Source of the DNA: Pelomonas nitida
GTDB taxonomy: Bacteria > Pseudomonadota > Gammaproteobacteria > Burkholderiales > Burkholderiaceae_C
Assembly: GCF_043555975.1 (NCBI RefSeq)
Contig: NZ_JBIGIA010000008.1
Span: 1-64,000, forward strand
Length of the DNA stretch: 64,000 nt
Direction: 5' to 3'
The notes under the pieces are model-generated. The model had not been told where the DNA came from, made no database searches, and saw nothing but the letters and a program-made list of their open reading frames with translations. Made by a program: the position numbers and the translations under genes. Within the stretch, counting starts at the first letter, position 1, and each line of letters begins with the position of its first letter. Of this stretch, positions 41,766 through 52,670 are shown in pieces.

Positions 41766-42317
41766 TCAGCGCAGGCTGAAGCCCAGCTCGAAGAATTCTG
41801 GGAAGCGCGCCTCCATCGCCCGCTTCAGCGGTGCGAGCGCCACATAGCGCGATGCTGTCTTGACGATATAGGCCAGCAGTCGGCGCTCCTCGGCGTGACC
41901 CTGGCCCAGCAGCGCGAGATGCTGGCGCAGCGCGCTCCATTCCAGCCGACGCCAGTAGTCGCCGAAGTCGGCGGCCAGCGTCTCGTCCAGCTGGCCGGCG
42001 GCCCGGCAGGCCTCCCAATGGCGAGCGGCCCAGTCGATTTCCTGCGCCTCATCCCAGGCGAGTTCCGGTGGGCGCAACAGCGTGGCGATGCCTTGCGTCA
42101 CCTGGCCGTCGGGCGCGTCGTCCATGAGGCGCTGCAGCACCACGTCGAGGCCTGTGTCGGCGATGCGGGCCAGGCCCGCACGCAGCGCGGCGACGTCGGG
42201 CGCCGAGACGGCGGCGGGGCGCTCGCGCAGCTCGGCGCAGGCCGCCCGCATCAGTCGGTCGGCGTCGCCGGGTGCGGCCTGCAGCGCAGCGATGAGCGCA
42301 TCGTGGGGAGTTGTCAT
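41766..42317 (-). CDS. AmgK-like phosphotransferase remnant or short paralogue
   Basis: A 183-residue protein. Its C-terminal half, with WDEAQEIDWAARHWEACRAAG, ADFGDYWRRLEWSALRQHL and SRYVALAPLKRAM, matches by eye the C-terminus of AmgK, the cell-wall amino-sugar kinase of about 340 residues that usually lies divergent from lptD, as here. The catalytic part (HRD and DFQDA motifs) is missing or degraded; DAPDG stands where DFQDA would be expected, and the N-terminal ~110 residues of the kinase are absent. Either an internal deletion left an in-frame remnant, or this is a non-catalytic derivative. MurQ at 24381-25262 provides the alternative recycling route. Confidence 0.5.
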   Translation of the reverse strand: MTTPHDALIAALQAAPGDADRLMRAACAELRERPAAVSAPDVAALRAGLARIADTGLDVVLQRLMDDAPDGQVTQGIATLLRPPELAWDEAQEIDWAARHWEACRAAGQLDETLAADFGDYWRRLEWSALRQHLALLGQGHAEERRLLAYIVKTASRYVALAPLKRAMEARFPEFFELGFSLR

Positions 42318-42388
42318 GGGAAGAGGGGGCTCGTGGATAATGAAATTCTAAGAAGCCGGCCTCGGCGACAACCTCCGACTTCGCGTTC

Positions 42389-44773
42389 TTGCCGCACGTG
42401 CCGCGTCCGTCCCGCCCCCCCCATCCCGCCCCGCTGCCCACCCTGATCGCTCTGGCTCTGTATGCCTGGGGGCAGGCGTCGGCGCTGCCGTCGGAGGCTG
42501 ACGAGGGCGTGCCGCTGCGGCCCAGTCGGGTGCTGGGGGCGCCGGCCAAGTCGCCGGCCAAGCCGGCTCTCGTCATCAGTGCCGGCCGCATCACCGCGCA
42601 GGTGGATCAGCAGGCGGACGCCACCGAAGGCGCCGAGTTGCGCTATGGCGAGATGGTGCTGACGGCCGACAGGGTGAACTACCGCGTCGTGGACGACCTC
42701 GCGACGGCCGAAGGCCAGGTGCGCATCGACCACAACGGCAATGTCTTCAGCGGCCCGCTGCTGCGGCTGTACGTGAATCGCTTCGAGGGCGAGTTCCTGA
42801 CGCCCAGTTTCTTCCTGAAGGCCACCGGCGGCGCCGGCAAGGCGCAGGTGGTGAAGTTCCTGGACAGCGAGCACCTCAGCGCCACCCAGGGCAGCTACAC
42901 CAGCTGCCCGATCGTGGACGACCAGGAGCCGGCCTGGCAGATCACCGCCAAGCAGCTGCATCTGGACCTCGCCGGCAACGAGGGCAAGGCCGAAGGCGCC
43001 GTGCTGCGCTTCCAGGGTGTGCCCATCCTCGCGGCGCCGGCGCTGAGCTTCCCGCTCAGTTCGGAGCGCAAGTCCGGTTGGCTGCCGCCCAGCATCTTTC
43101 TGGACAACCGCAGCGGCCTCGAGCTGGGTGTGCCTTACTACTGGAACATCGCGCCGCAGCGCGATGTGACGCTGACGCCGTTTGTCATGACCAAGCGTGG
43201 CGTGGGCGTCGATGGCGAGTTCCGCTATCTGGAGCCCGACCATGCGGGCCGCGTCAACGTCGACCTGCTGCCGGGGGACCGGGTGTTCGGCCAGTCGCGC
43301 TGGAGCCTCAAGCTCAACAACGACGGCAAGCTGGGCGACTGGCGCTACCGGTTGAAGAGCGAGCGCGTCTCGGACGACGATTACTGGAAGGACCTGTCCC
43401 GCCGCGTCGAGAGTCAGACGCCGCGTCTGCTGGCCAGCGACTTGTCCCTGGGCCGCCACCGCGAGCTGTCCTGGGGCGCCATCGATACCTACGCCCGCGT
43501 GCAGCGCTGGCAGACGCTGCAGGGCACCGACGCGCTGTCGCAGTTCGACTCGCCCTACCAGCGCAGCCCGCAGATGGGTGTCCGCGTGACGACTGCGGCC
43601 GACGAGGCGGTGCTCGACAACTTCCGACCGTGGGGCCGCAAGGCGCGGCTGGAGGGTGGGCTGGAGCTGGAATACAACCGCTTCGACCTGCCGGCCTCTG
43701 CACGGGCCGGGCAGGTGCCTGGCGGCCAGCGTGTGCACGCGCTGGGCCATGTGGCGGCCCCGCTGGGGGGGGAAGCCTGGTGGTTCATCCCGCGGGTGTC
43801 CTTCAACGGCGCGGCTTACGACCTCGACCAGCCGTTGAGCGACGGCCGCCGCCGCATGAGCCGCGTCATCCCGACGTTCAGCATCGACCACGGCTGGGTT
43901 TTCGAGCGCGACACGACGCTGTTCGGCCGCGACATGCGCCAGAGTCTGGAGCCGCGCCTGTTCTACGTGAACACGCCCTATCGCGACCAGTCCAACCTGC
44001 CCAACTTCGACGCGGCGGCCAAGGATTTCAACTTCGACTCCATCTACACCGACAACCAGTTCTCCGGTGTGGACAAGGTGTCGGACATGCATGCGCTGAT
44101 CTTCGGCGCGACCAGCCGCTGGGTCAGCACCGCCAAAGGCGAGGAAGTCCTGCGCCTGGGCATCGCGCAGCGTGTGCAGTTCCGCGATCAGCTCGTCACG
44201 CCTGACGGCCTGCCCGTGGCGCAGCGCTTCTCCGACCTGCTGCTGTCGGCGGCGACCCACCTGGAGGAGCGCTGGTGGGCCGACAACACGCTGGAGTTCA
44301 ACCCCGAGACCAATCGCTCGGTGCGCTCCGTGATGCGCCTGCGCTACTCGCCGGGGCCGTTCAAGACGGTCAGCGTGGCCTATCGTTATGCGCGCGCGTC
44401 CAGCGAGCAGGTCGAGCTGGCATGGCAATGGCCGCTGTACGGCCAGCCGATCACGCAGCGTGGCGCGAATGCCGGTAGCAGCTGCGGCGGCGCCTGGTAC
44501 AGCGCCGGTCGGGTGCAGTACTCGATGCGCGACAAGCGCCTGACCGACTCCGTCGCGGGCTTCGAGTACGACGCCGGTTGCTGGGTGATGCGCTTCGGCC
44601 TCGAGCGCCTGTCCACCGGCCGCGCCGAAACCAACACCCGCGTGATGCTGCAGCTGGAGCTCGTCGGGCTCAGCCAGCTGGGCTCCAACGCGCTGAAGGT
44701 CTTGAAGGACAATGTGCCAGGTTACCGCCGGCTGAGTTCCGACCGCTCGCCGAGTTCAGACTTCCTACCATGA
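42389..44773 (+). CDS. lptD: LPS-assembly protein LptD
   Basis: A 794-residue outer-membrane beta-barrel that, with LptE, inserts LPS. Signal peptide (LPTLIALALYAWGQASA), periplasmic OstA-like jellyroll (about 55-200: ITAQVDQQADATEGAELRYGEMVLTADRVNY, and the Cys in YTSCPIVDD), then the barrel with LptD signatures (ERKSGWLPPSIF, GVPYYWNIAPQRD, SLEPRLFYV) and late Cys (SSCGGAWY, DAGCWVMR) for disulfides. No ATG precedes the signal peptide; TTG 42389 or GTG 42398 must start it, as an in-frame stop lies at 42341. The lptD stop overlaps surA by 4 nt. Confidence 0.93.
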   Translation: MPHVPRPSRPPHPAPLPTLIALALYAWGQASALPSEADEGVPLRPSRVLGAPAKSPAKPALVISAGRITAQVDQQADATEGAELRYGEMVLTADRVNYRVVDDLATAEGQVRIDHNGNVFSGPLLRLYVNRFEGEFLTPSFFLKATGGAGKAQVVKFLDSEHLSATQGSYTSCPIVDDQEPAWQITAKQLHLDLAGNEGKAEGAVLRFQGVPILAAPALSFPLSSERKSGWLPPSIFLDNRSGLELGVPYYWNIAPQRDVTLTPFVMTKRGVGVDGEFRYLEPDHAGRVNVDLLPGDRVFGQSRWSLKLNNDGKLGDWRYRLKSERVSDDDYWKDLSRRVESQTPRLLASDLSLGRHRELSWGAIDTYARVQRWQTLQGTDALSQFDSPYQRSPQMGVRVTTAADEAVLDNFRPWGRKARLEGGLELEYNRFDLPASARAGQVPGGQRVHALGHVAAPLGGEAWWFIPRVSFNGAAYDLDQPLSDGRRRMSRVIPTFSIDHGWVFERDTTLFGRDMRQSLEPRLFYVNTPYRDQSNLPNFDAAAKDFNFDSIYTDNQFSGVDKVSDMHALIFGATSRWVSTAKGEEVLRLGIAQRVQFRDQLVTPDGLPVAQRFSDLLLSAATHLEERWWADNTLEFNPETNRSVRSVMRLRYSPGPFKTVSVAYRYARASSEQVELAWQWPLYGQPITQRGANAGSSCGGAWYSAGRVQYSMRDKRLTDSVAGFEYDAGCWVMRFGLERLSTGRAETNTRVMLQLELVGLSQLGSNALKVLKDNVPGYRRLSSDRSPSSDFLP

Positions 44774-46083
44774 TCCATCGCTTCGCTCCCTCTTTCATTG
44801 CAGTGACGCTGGCCTTGGCCGCTTGTTCCGCCTCGGCCCAGACCGCGCCCACGCTGCAGCCGGGGGACTACATCGCCGCTGTGGTCAACCAGGACGTCGT
44901 GGCCGCCAGCGAGGTCGTTCAGCGCACCGAGCGGCTGCGCCAGGAGGCGCGCCAGAAGGGCGAGGTCATGCCGGAGACGGCCGGGCTGCGCAAGCAGGCG
45001 CTGGAAGCGCTGATCGAGGACCGCGTGCTCATCACCTATGCGCGCGAAAACGGCAACAAGATCGACGAGGCCGAACTGGACCGCGTCGTGGCCAACGTTG
45101 CCGCCCAGAACAAGCTGACGCTCGCCCAGCTGCGCGACCGCCTCAAGCAGGACGGCACCGACTACAAGAGCTTCCGCGAGAACCTGCGCGACCAGATGAT
45201 GACCGAGCGCGTGCGTGAGCGCGAGGTGCAGGGCCGCATCAAGGTCACGGACGCCGAGATCGACGCCTGGCTCGACAAGAAGCGCGCCGCGCTGGAGCAG
45301 GGCGGTCAGGTCAACCTGGCCCAGGTGCTGGTGACGGTGCCCGAAGGCGCGTCTGACGCGATCGTGGCCGAGCGCCGCGCGCGCGCCGAGGCGGCGCTGG
45401 CCCGCATCAAGGCAGGCGAGGACTTCGGCGCCGTGGCGCGCGACGTCTCCGAAGACAGCAACAAGGCGCGCGGCGGCGAGATCGGCATGCGGCCGGCCGA
45501 CCGGCTGCCCGACATCTTCGTCAACGCCGTGCGCGACGTGAAGAGCGGTCAGGTCGCGCCGCAGCTGCTGAGAAGTGGCGCGGGCTTTCACATCCTCAAG
45601 GTCGTCGAGCGGCAGGGGAGCGCGTCGATGACGCAGAGCCTGCAGACGCACGCTCGCCACATCCTGCTGCGCCCGTCGGCGCAATTGACGGCCGAAGTCG
45701 CCGCCCGCCGGCTGGCCGAGATGAAGCGCCAGATCGAATCCGGCCAGGCCAAGTTCGAGAACCTGGCGCGTGCCAACTCCGAGGACGGCAGCGCCGAAGC
45801 GGGCGGTGACCTCGGCTGGATGGGTGCCGGCGGCTTCGTGCCCGAGTTCGAAGAGGCCATGAACGGCCTGGCGCTGAACGGGATTTCGGGACCGGTCATG
45901 TCGCGTTTCGGCGTGCACCTGATCCAGGTGCTGGAGCGCCGCACGGTCGACATCGAGCCGCGCCAGCTCCGCGAACAGGCACGCAATGCCTTGCGCGAGC
46001 AGAAGTACGACGAGGTCTACCAGGACTGGGTCAAGGAACTGCGCGCCAAGGCGTTCGTCGAGGTGCGTGAATGGCTGGATTGA
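44770..46083 (+). CDS. surA: Periplasmic chaperone and peptidyl-prolyl isomerase SurA
   Basis: A 437-residue chaperone for outer-membrane proteins. Signal peptide to about residue 24 (ACSASAQ), SurA_N domain (DYIAAVVNQDVVAASEVVQRTERL), then two parvulin domains (about 175-280 and 290-400; second one THARHILLRP with GWMGAGGFVPEFEEAM). It helps fold LptD, encoded just upstream and translationally coupled by a 4-nt overlap. The usual pdxA between surA and rsmA is absent. Confidence 0.93.
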   Translation: MIHRFAPSFIAVTLALAACSASAQTAPTLQPGDYIAAVVNQDVVAASEVVQRTERLRQEARQKGEVMPETAGLRKQALEALIEDRVLITYARENGNKIDEAELDRVVANVAAQNKLTLAQLRDRLKQDGTDYKSFRENLRDQMMTERVREREVQGRIKVTDAEIDAWLDKKRAALEQGGQVNLAQVLVTVPEGASDAIVAERRARAEAALARIKAGEDFGAVARDVSEDSNKARGGEIGMRPADRLPDIFVNAVRDVKSGQVAPQLLRSGAGFHILKVVERQGSASMTQSLQTHARHILLRPSAQLTAEVAARRLAEMKRQIESGQAKFENLARANSEDGSAEAGGDLGWMGAGGFVPEFEEAMNGLALNGISGPVMSRFGVHLIQVLERRTVDIEPRQLREQARNALREQKYDEVYQDWVKELRAKAFVEVREWLD

Positions 46084-46138
46084 GGCCGGATCGCGCGCCG
46101 CGCCTGTCGCGAGTCGGCCGGCCGATGGGTGGCTGCGC

Positions 46139-46903
46139 ATGAAGTCGCACATCCCGCGCAAGCGGTTTGGCCAGCATTTCCTGACCGACAAGGCGCTGAT
46201 CGAGGCGATCGTCGACCTCATCGATCCGCAGGCGGGCGAAACGCTCGTCGAGATCGGGCCGGGGCTGGGCGCGATGACGCTGCCGCTGCTGGCGCGGCAC
46301 AAGCCGTTGACCGTCATCGAGCTGGACCGCGATCTCGCGGCGCGGCTGCGCCAGCGTGGCGACGTGGAGGTCATCGAGAGCGACGTGCTCAAGGTCGACT
46401 TCCGCGACCTGGCGCGCACCAAGGCGGCACGCCTGCGCGTCGTCGGCAACCTGCCCTACAACATCTCCACGCCCATCCTCTTCCATCTGCTGGACGCGGT
46501 GGACGACGTCGTCGACCAGCATTTCATGCTGCAGAAGGAAGTCGTCGACCGCATGGCGGCCGGGCCGGGCGGCAAGGATTACGGCCGTCTGAGCGTCATG
46601 CTGCAGTGGCGCTATGACATCGAGTCGGTGCTGGACGTGCCGCCCGAGGCCTTCGATCCACCGCCGCGCGTGGACTCCGCCATCGTGCGCATGGTGCCGC
46701 TCAAGACGCCGCCGGCGCTGGACGCCAAGCTGCTGGGCGAACTGGTCGCGAGCGCGTTCTCGCAGCGCCGCAAGCTGCTTCGCCACAGCCTCGGCAAGTG
46801 GCTCGCCGAGCGCGGCTACACGGGGCATTTCGATTTGCAGCGCCGGGCCGAGGAAGTGCCGGTCGCCGAGTTCGTGGGGCTCGCGCTCGAAGTGGCGGGC
46901 TGA
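46139..46903 (+). CDS. rsmA: 16S rRNA dimethyladenosine transferase
   Basis: A 254-residue methyltransferase (KsgA) that dimethylates two adjacent adenosines near the 3' end of 16S rRNA during 30S maturation. Motifs: RKRFGQHFLTD, VEIGPGLGAMTLPLL (SAM binding), VIELDRDLAARL, and catalytic NLPYNISTPIL. ATG 46139 was selected by the family N-terminus MKSHIPRKRFGQHF. The gene ends 6 nt before an intrinsic terminator, so it closes the lptD-surA-rsmA operon. Confidence 0.95.
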   Translation: MKSHIPRKRFGQHFLTDKALIEAIVDLIDPQAGETLVEIGPGLGAMTLPLLARHKPLTVIELDRDLAARLRQRGDVEVIESDVLKVDFRDLARTKAARLRVVGNLPYNISTPILFHLLDAVDDVVDQHFMLQKEVVDRMAAGPGGKDYGRLSVMLQWRYDIESVLDVPPEAFDPPPRVDSAIVRMVPLKTPPALDAKLLGELVASAFSQRRKLLRHSLGKWLAERGYTGHFDLQRRAEEVPVAEFVGLALEVAG

Positions 46904-46907
46904 AATG

Positions 46908-46935
46908 CAAAACGGGACCCGAGGGTCCCGTTTTG
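46908..46935 (+). terminator. Terminator of lptD-surA-rsmA operon
   Basis: AAAACGGGACCC and GGGTCCCGTTTT form a 12-bp stem with a short loop and end in TTTT. The A-run on the other arm makes it potentially bidirectional. Confidence 0.88.
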
Positions 46936-47088
46936 TCATCGAGCGTCAGAGCGTCATGCCGCGCTGAGCCACATCGACGTATCAAAGGCGCTGCACATCA
47001 TCGGCATGTTCATGCCGAAGTTGGGATTGCCAATCGTTGCCTTCGCGCTCTTCGCCGCAGGCTTCTCAACCACCGGGGCCACCTCAGC

Positions 47089-47125
47089 AGCCCGCTCCCA
47101 TGACCCGTTTTCTTGGGAGCGGGCT
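47089..47125. terminator. Palindrome at the end of the barstar gene
   Basis: AGCCCGCTCCCA and TGGGAGCGGGCT form a perfect 12-bp stem with a 13-base loop that overlaps the barstar stop codon (47124-47126). No T run follows on the minus strand, so it is a hairpin of uncertain termination strength. Confidence 0.45.
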
Positions 47126-47519
47126 ACTGAAAAGAATAGAAACACCGGAAGGGGATCTTCCGGTCGGCCCAGTAGTCGGCCGTGTCGCGGAAGACATCGA
47201 GCAGCTGCTCGCGCGCCTCGCGATCAAAGCGCACGTTGTCGGGCAACTGCTCCAGCACGACGACAAAGCCGGGCTGGCTGCCGGCCTTGTGGACGAGGTC
47301 GGTCATGCAGTCATGCAGGGCGTCCAGGTTCTTGCCGAAATGTGCCGGGAACAAAAAGGCCTGAGCGATGCCGTCGAGCACGTCCTGCTTGGACTGCGCC
47401 TCCGACAGGTTGGCATACAGGAAATGCTGGCCCGCCTCTTGAGCGGCCTGCATCAAGTCCTCGACCCGGTAGGCCCTGATGGCCTGCACGATATTGGGAC
47501 GGACGGTCTGCAAAAGCAT
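47124..47519 (-). CDS. Barstar-family ribonuclease inhibitor
   Basis: A 131-residue cytoplasmic protein with the barstar fold: HFLYANLSEAQSKQDVLDGIAQAFLFPAHFGKNLDALHDCMTDL, including the helix-2 region (FGKNLDALHDCMTDL) whose Asp residues plug the barnase active site. It lies 56 nt downstream of a secreted guanyl-specific ribonuclease on the same strand, so it protects the cytoplasm against that enzyme before export. Confidence 0.88.
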   Translation of the reverse strand: MLLQTVRPNIVQAIRAYRVEDLMQAAQEAGQHFLYANLSEAQSKQDVLDGIAQAFLFPAHFGKNLDALHDCMTDLVHKAGSQPGFVVVLEQLPDNVRFDREAREQLLDVFRDTADYWADRKIPFRCFYSFQ

Positions 47520-47575
47520 GGTCGCGTTCCTCCTTTCAAGTCACAAAACAGCCAAAACTCGTCTTCGCTCGGCCT

Positions 47576-47998
47576 TCACCGGGCCGCCTCGGCGCGAATG
47601 CGCTGGAAGCTGGCATAGTGATCGCCGGTGTAGTAACAGACCTCCGGCGCGGTGGGCGGTGTGCCGCCACACACGAGGCGGCGGGCGCCCCGATTGCGTG
47701 CGCCAGGGGTCCTGACCGTGTATTCGCGATAGAAGCCGCGTGCCTTGCTGGGCAGCAGGCGCTCGCGATTGCCGAACACCACGCCGTCTTTGGCATTGGG
47801 AAACGGGCCGCCGGCAAGCACGAGCCGGTGTGTTTCCTGGGCCTGGACGGGCAGCTCGCTCAGCGAAATTTCAGCCAGAGCGGGCTTGGCGGTGGGAGGG
47901 GCTTCCTTGGCTTGCGTGCCTCCGGCCAGGCCGGCAAGCAGCAGGGCGGTAGTGACCGCCGAGGCGCTTGAGCGCGCCAGCCACGAGAGCAAAAACAC
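47576..47998 (-). CDS. Secreted guanyl-specific ribonuclease (barnase/RNase Sa type)
   Basis: A 140-residue exported nuclease: signal peptide to about residue 30 (LAGGTQA-K), then the N1/T1 ribonuclease core. FPNAKDGVVFGNRERLLP, YREYTVRTPGARNRGARRLVCGG (catalytic Glu and Arg) and CYYTGDHYASF (catalytic His) match RNase Sa closely. It cleaves RNA after G. Together with the barstar gene it forms an enzyme-inhibitor pair; whether the target is environmental RNA, a competitor or self is open. Confidence 0.9.
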   Translation of the reverse strand: MFLLSWLARSSASAVTTALLLAGLAGGTQAKEAPPTAKPALAEISLSELPVQAQETHRLVLAGGPFPNAKDGVVFGNRERLLPSKARGFYREYTVRTPGARNRGARRLVCGGTPPTAPEVCYYTGDHYASFQRIRAEAAR

Positions 47999-48188
47999 GG
48001 GTTTACCCTGTTCAGAAAACCAACATGGTACCGAAGCGACCCCGAAAGCTCAAGCCAGATCCCGCCGGTGGACTCTGGATTTTCGGCATGTGAGCCTGCG
48101 CTCACACCTTGCCAAGCCCTTGATAAATATGGATTTCTGATCGGTCAATGACGGGAAATTGCCCTTGAAAACTTCTGTCAATTCAGGG

Positions 48189-48214
48189 AGTTCGGGCCCG
48201 CTGGGGCCCGAACT
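48189..48214. terminator. Hairpin after malic enzyme gene
   Basis: AGTTCGGGCCC and GGGCCCGAACT pair in an 11-bp stem; CTCTTTC follows on the plus strand. It lies 22 nt beyond the maeB stop and probably ends that minus-strand transcript. The rest of 47999-48235 shows nothing notable. Confidence 0.6.
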
Positions 48215-48235
48215 CTTTCGACGGCGGGAGCCCGC

Positions 48236-50533
<2,298 letters not shown>

Positions 50534-50639
50534 GTCGAAAGCGGGCAAAAGTCGGCCTGGTTCGGCCGGCGGGGTGGGAATCATGCCACTGCACCCGGGT
50601 CGGGTGGCTGCGGATGTCCACACGGAGACAATCGCGGCC

Positions 50640-51578
50640 ATGGGTGAATTCGATCTGATCCGGCGCTTTTTCCAGCGCCCAGCGCCGGCCGGCGTGGATG
50701 TCGGCGTGGGCGACGACTGCGCGGTGCTGGCGCCCACGCCCGGCCAGCGCTGGCTGGTGTCCAGCGACATGCTGGTGGAGGGGCGGCATTTCCTGTCCAC
50801 GGTCGACCCGGCCCGGCTCGGCCACAAGGCGCTGGCGGTCAACCTCAGCGACCTGGCAGCCTGCGGCGCCACGCCGCGCGGCTTCACGCTCGCGCTGGCG
50901 TTGCCGCGCGCCGACGAGGCCTGGCTGGCCGGCTTCGCGGGCGGCCTGCTGGCGTTGGCCGACGCGCACGGCTGCCCGCTGGTCGGCGGTGACACGACGC
51001 AGGGCCCGCTGAACCTGTGCATCACGGTGTTTGGCGAGGCGCCGGCCGGCCAGGCGCTGCTGCGCAGCGGCGCGCGCGTGGGCGACGAGATCTGGGTGTC
51101 CGGCACGCTGGGTGATGCGCGGCTGGCGCTGGAGGTCTTCCGCGGCTCTGTGGCGTTGGACGGCGCGGGTTTCGCGGCCGTGCGCGAGGCCATGGAGCGG
51201 CCGACGCCGCGGCTGGCCCTCGGCCAGGCGCTGCGGGGCCTGGCCACCTCGGCCATCGATGTGTCCGACGGCTTGCTGGGCGACCTGGGCCATGTGCTGG
51301 CCGCCTCGGGTGTCGGGGCGCGGCTGGACGTGGACGCCTTGCCGCGCAGCGCCGTGCTCGCGTCTCAGCCCGTGGCGTTGCGGCACCTGTGCGGGCTGGC
51401 CGGTGGGGACGACTACGAGCTGGTGTTCACGGCGCCGCCGGGCGCCCGGCTGCCGGATGTCGGCGTCGCGCTGACGCGCATCGGCGTCATCGAGGCCGAG
51501 CCCGGCCTGCGCGTCGTGGATGGCCGCGGCGAGGCCGTCGCGCATGGCCTGCAGTCCTTCGACCACTTTTCGTCATGA
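50640..51578 (+). CDS. thiL: Thiamine-monophosphate kinase
   Basis: A 312-residue kinase making thiamine pyrophosphate from thiamine monophosphate. Motifs: GEFDLIRRFF, VGVGDDCAVLAP (metal Asp), SSDMLVEGRHFL, NLSDLAACGATP, LVGGDTT and AIDVSDGLLGDL, as in the AIR synthase-like ThiL family. ATG 50640 gives the classical MGEFDLI start. It overlaps pgpA by 4 nt, forming the common thiL-pgpA pair. Confidence 0.94.
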   Translation: MGEFDLIRRFFQRPAPAGVDVGVGDDCAVLAPTPGQRWLVSSDMLVEGRHFLSTVDPARLGHKALAVNLSDLAACGATPRGFTLALALPRADEAWLAGFAGGLLALADAHGCPLVGGDTTQGPLNLCITVFGEAPAGQALLRSGARVGDEIWVSGTLGDARLALEVFRGSVALDGAGFAAVREAMERPTPRLALGQALRGLATSAIDVSDGLLGDLGHVLAASGVGARLDVDALPRSAVLASQPVALRHLCGLAGGDDYELVFTAPPGARLPDVGVALTRIGVIEAEPGLRVVDGRGEAVAHGLQSFDHFSS

Positions 51579-52162
51579 GCGATTCCCCCACCCAAGACAC
51601 CTCGCCCGCTGAGCCGCCGGTGGCGATGCCCGAGCCCACCCGGGCCCCCATCCGGCCGACGCCGGCCTTCATGCTGCGGCACCCGGCGCGCTGGATCGCG
51701 CTGGGCTTTGGCAGCGGGCTCAGCCCCAAGGCGCCGGGCACGGTTGGCACGCTGTGGGCGTGGCTCGCGTTCTGGGTCATCGCGCCGTGGCTCAACGATG
51801 TGGGTTGGGCGGCGCTGATCGCCGGCGGCACCGTTGTCGGCTGGTGGGCCTGCACACGTTGCGCGCGTGACCTGAACACCGCCGACCCGGGCGCCATCGT
51901 GTGGGACGAGGTGCTGGCGTTCTGGCTGGTGCTGTGGCTGATCGGCCCGGCCTCGTTCGTCGCGCAGCTTGTGGCCTTCGGCCTGTTCCGCTTCTTCGAC
52001 GCGGCCAAGCCCGGCCCCGTCGGCTGGGCGGACCGCCTGTTCAAGGGCGAACGCGGGCGGCCCGTCACCTGGGCCCAGGGCTTCGGCATCTTGTTCGACG
52101 ACTTCGTGGCGGCCGGCTGTACGCTCGCCGTCATCGCGCTGTACCGCCACTTCCTGGGGTGA
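51575..52162 (+). CDS. pgpA: Phosphatidylglycerophosphatase A
   Basis: A 195-residue membrane phosphatase producing phosphatidylglycerol. PgpA core: LGFGSGLSPKAPGTVGTLWAW, DPGAIVWDEVLAFWLVLW and FRFFDAAKPGPVGWADRL, then GFGILFDDFVAAGCTLAV. There is a Pro-rich N-terminal extension of about 35 residues. It is in an operon with thiL and pncC. Confidence 0.92.
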   Translation: MSDSPTQDTSPAEPPVAMPEPTRAPIRPTPAFMLRHPARWIALGFGSGLSPKAPGTVGTLWAWLAFWVIAPWLNDVGWAALIAGGTVVGWWACTRCARDLNTADPGAIVWDEVLAFWLVLWLIGPASFVAQLVAFGLFRFFDAAKPGPVGWADRLFKGERGRPVTWAQGFGILFDDFVAAGCTLAVIALYRHFLG

Positions 52163-52166
52163 TGTC

Positions 52167-52664
52167 ATGACTACCGACAACGCCGAACTGGTCGAGCGCA
52201 TCGCCGTGGCCCTGACGCAGCGGCGTGAGCGCGTCGGCACGGCCGAGAGCTGCACCGGCGGCCTCATCGCCGCCGCCTGCACCGACATCGCCGGCTCCAG
52301 CCAATGGTTCGAGCGTGGCGTCGTCAGCTACAGCAACGAGGCCAAGACCGAGCTGCTGGGCGTGCCCAAGGCGCTGATTGCGCAGCACGGCGCGGTCAGT
52401 GCCGAGGTGGCCGAACACATGGCGCGCGGCCTGCTGGCGCACGCGCCCGTCGACTGGGCGCTGTCGGTCACCGGCATTGCCGGGCCCACGGGCGGCAGCG
52501 AGGCCAAGCCGGTCGGCACGGTCTGGCTGGCACTGGTGCACGCGGGCCGGCCAGCGCAGGTGTGGCGGGAGCTCTTCAGCGGCGACCGCCTCGCGGTGCG
52601 CGCGCAGACGGTGGCGGCCGGGCTGGCGGCGCTGTGCGAGGCACTGGAAGACCGGGAGCGCTGA
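52167..52664 (+). CDS. pncC: CinA C-terminal domain protein, nicotinamide-nucleotide amidase
   Basis: A 165-residue stand-alone CinA domain deamidating nicotinamide mononucleotide in pyridine nucleotide salvage. Motifs: VGTAESCTGGLIAAACTDIAGSSQWFERGVVSYSNEAK and SVTGIAGPTGGSEAKPVGTVW, with the catalytic Ser/Lys region. It begins 4 nt after pgpA. Confidence 0.92.
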   Translation: MTTDNAELVERIAVALTQRRERVGTAESCTGGLIAAACTDIAGSSQWFERGVVSYSNEAKTELLGVPKALIAQHGAVSAEVAEHMARGLLAHAPVDWALSVTGIAGPTGGSEAKPVGTVWLALVHAGRPAQVWRELFSGDRLAVRAQTVAAGLAALCEALEDRER

Positions 52665-52670
52665 GCCCGT

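Noticed and set aside
46954..47145. 63-codon minus-strand frame after the barstar gene
   Set aside because: Its start overlaps the barstar stop and hairpin and has no ribosome site. The C-terminal half looks somewhat protein-like, but nothing was recognised.
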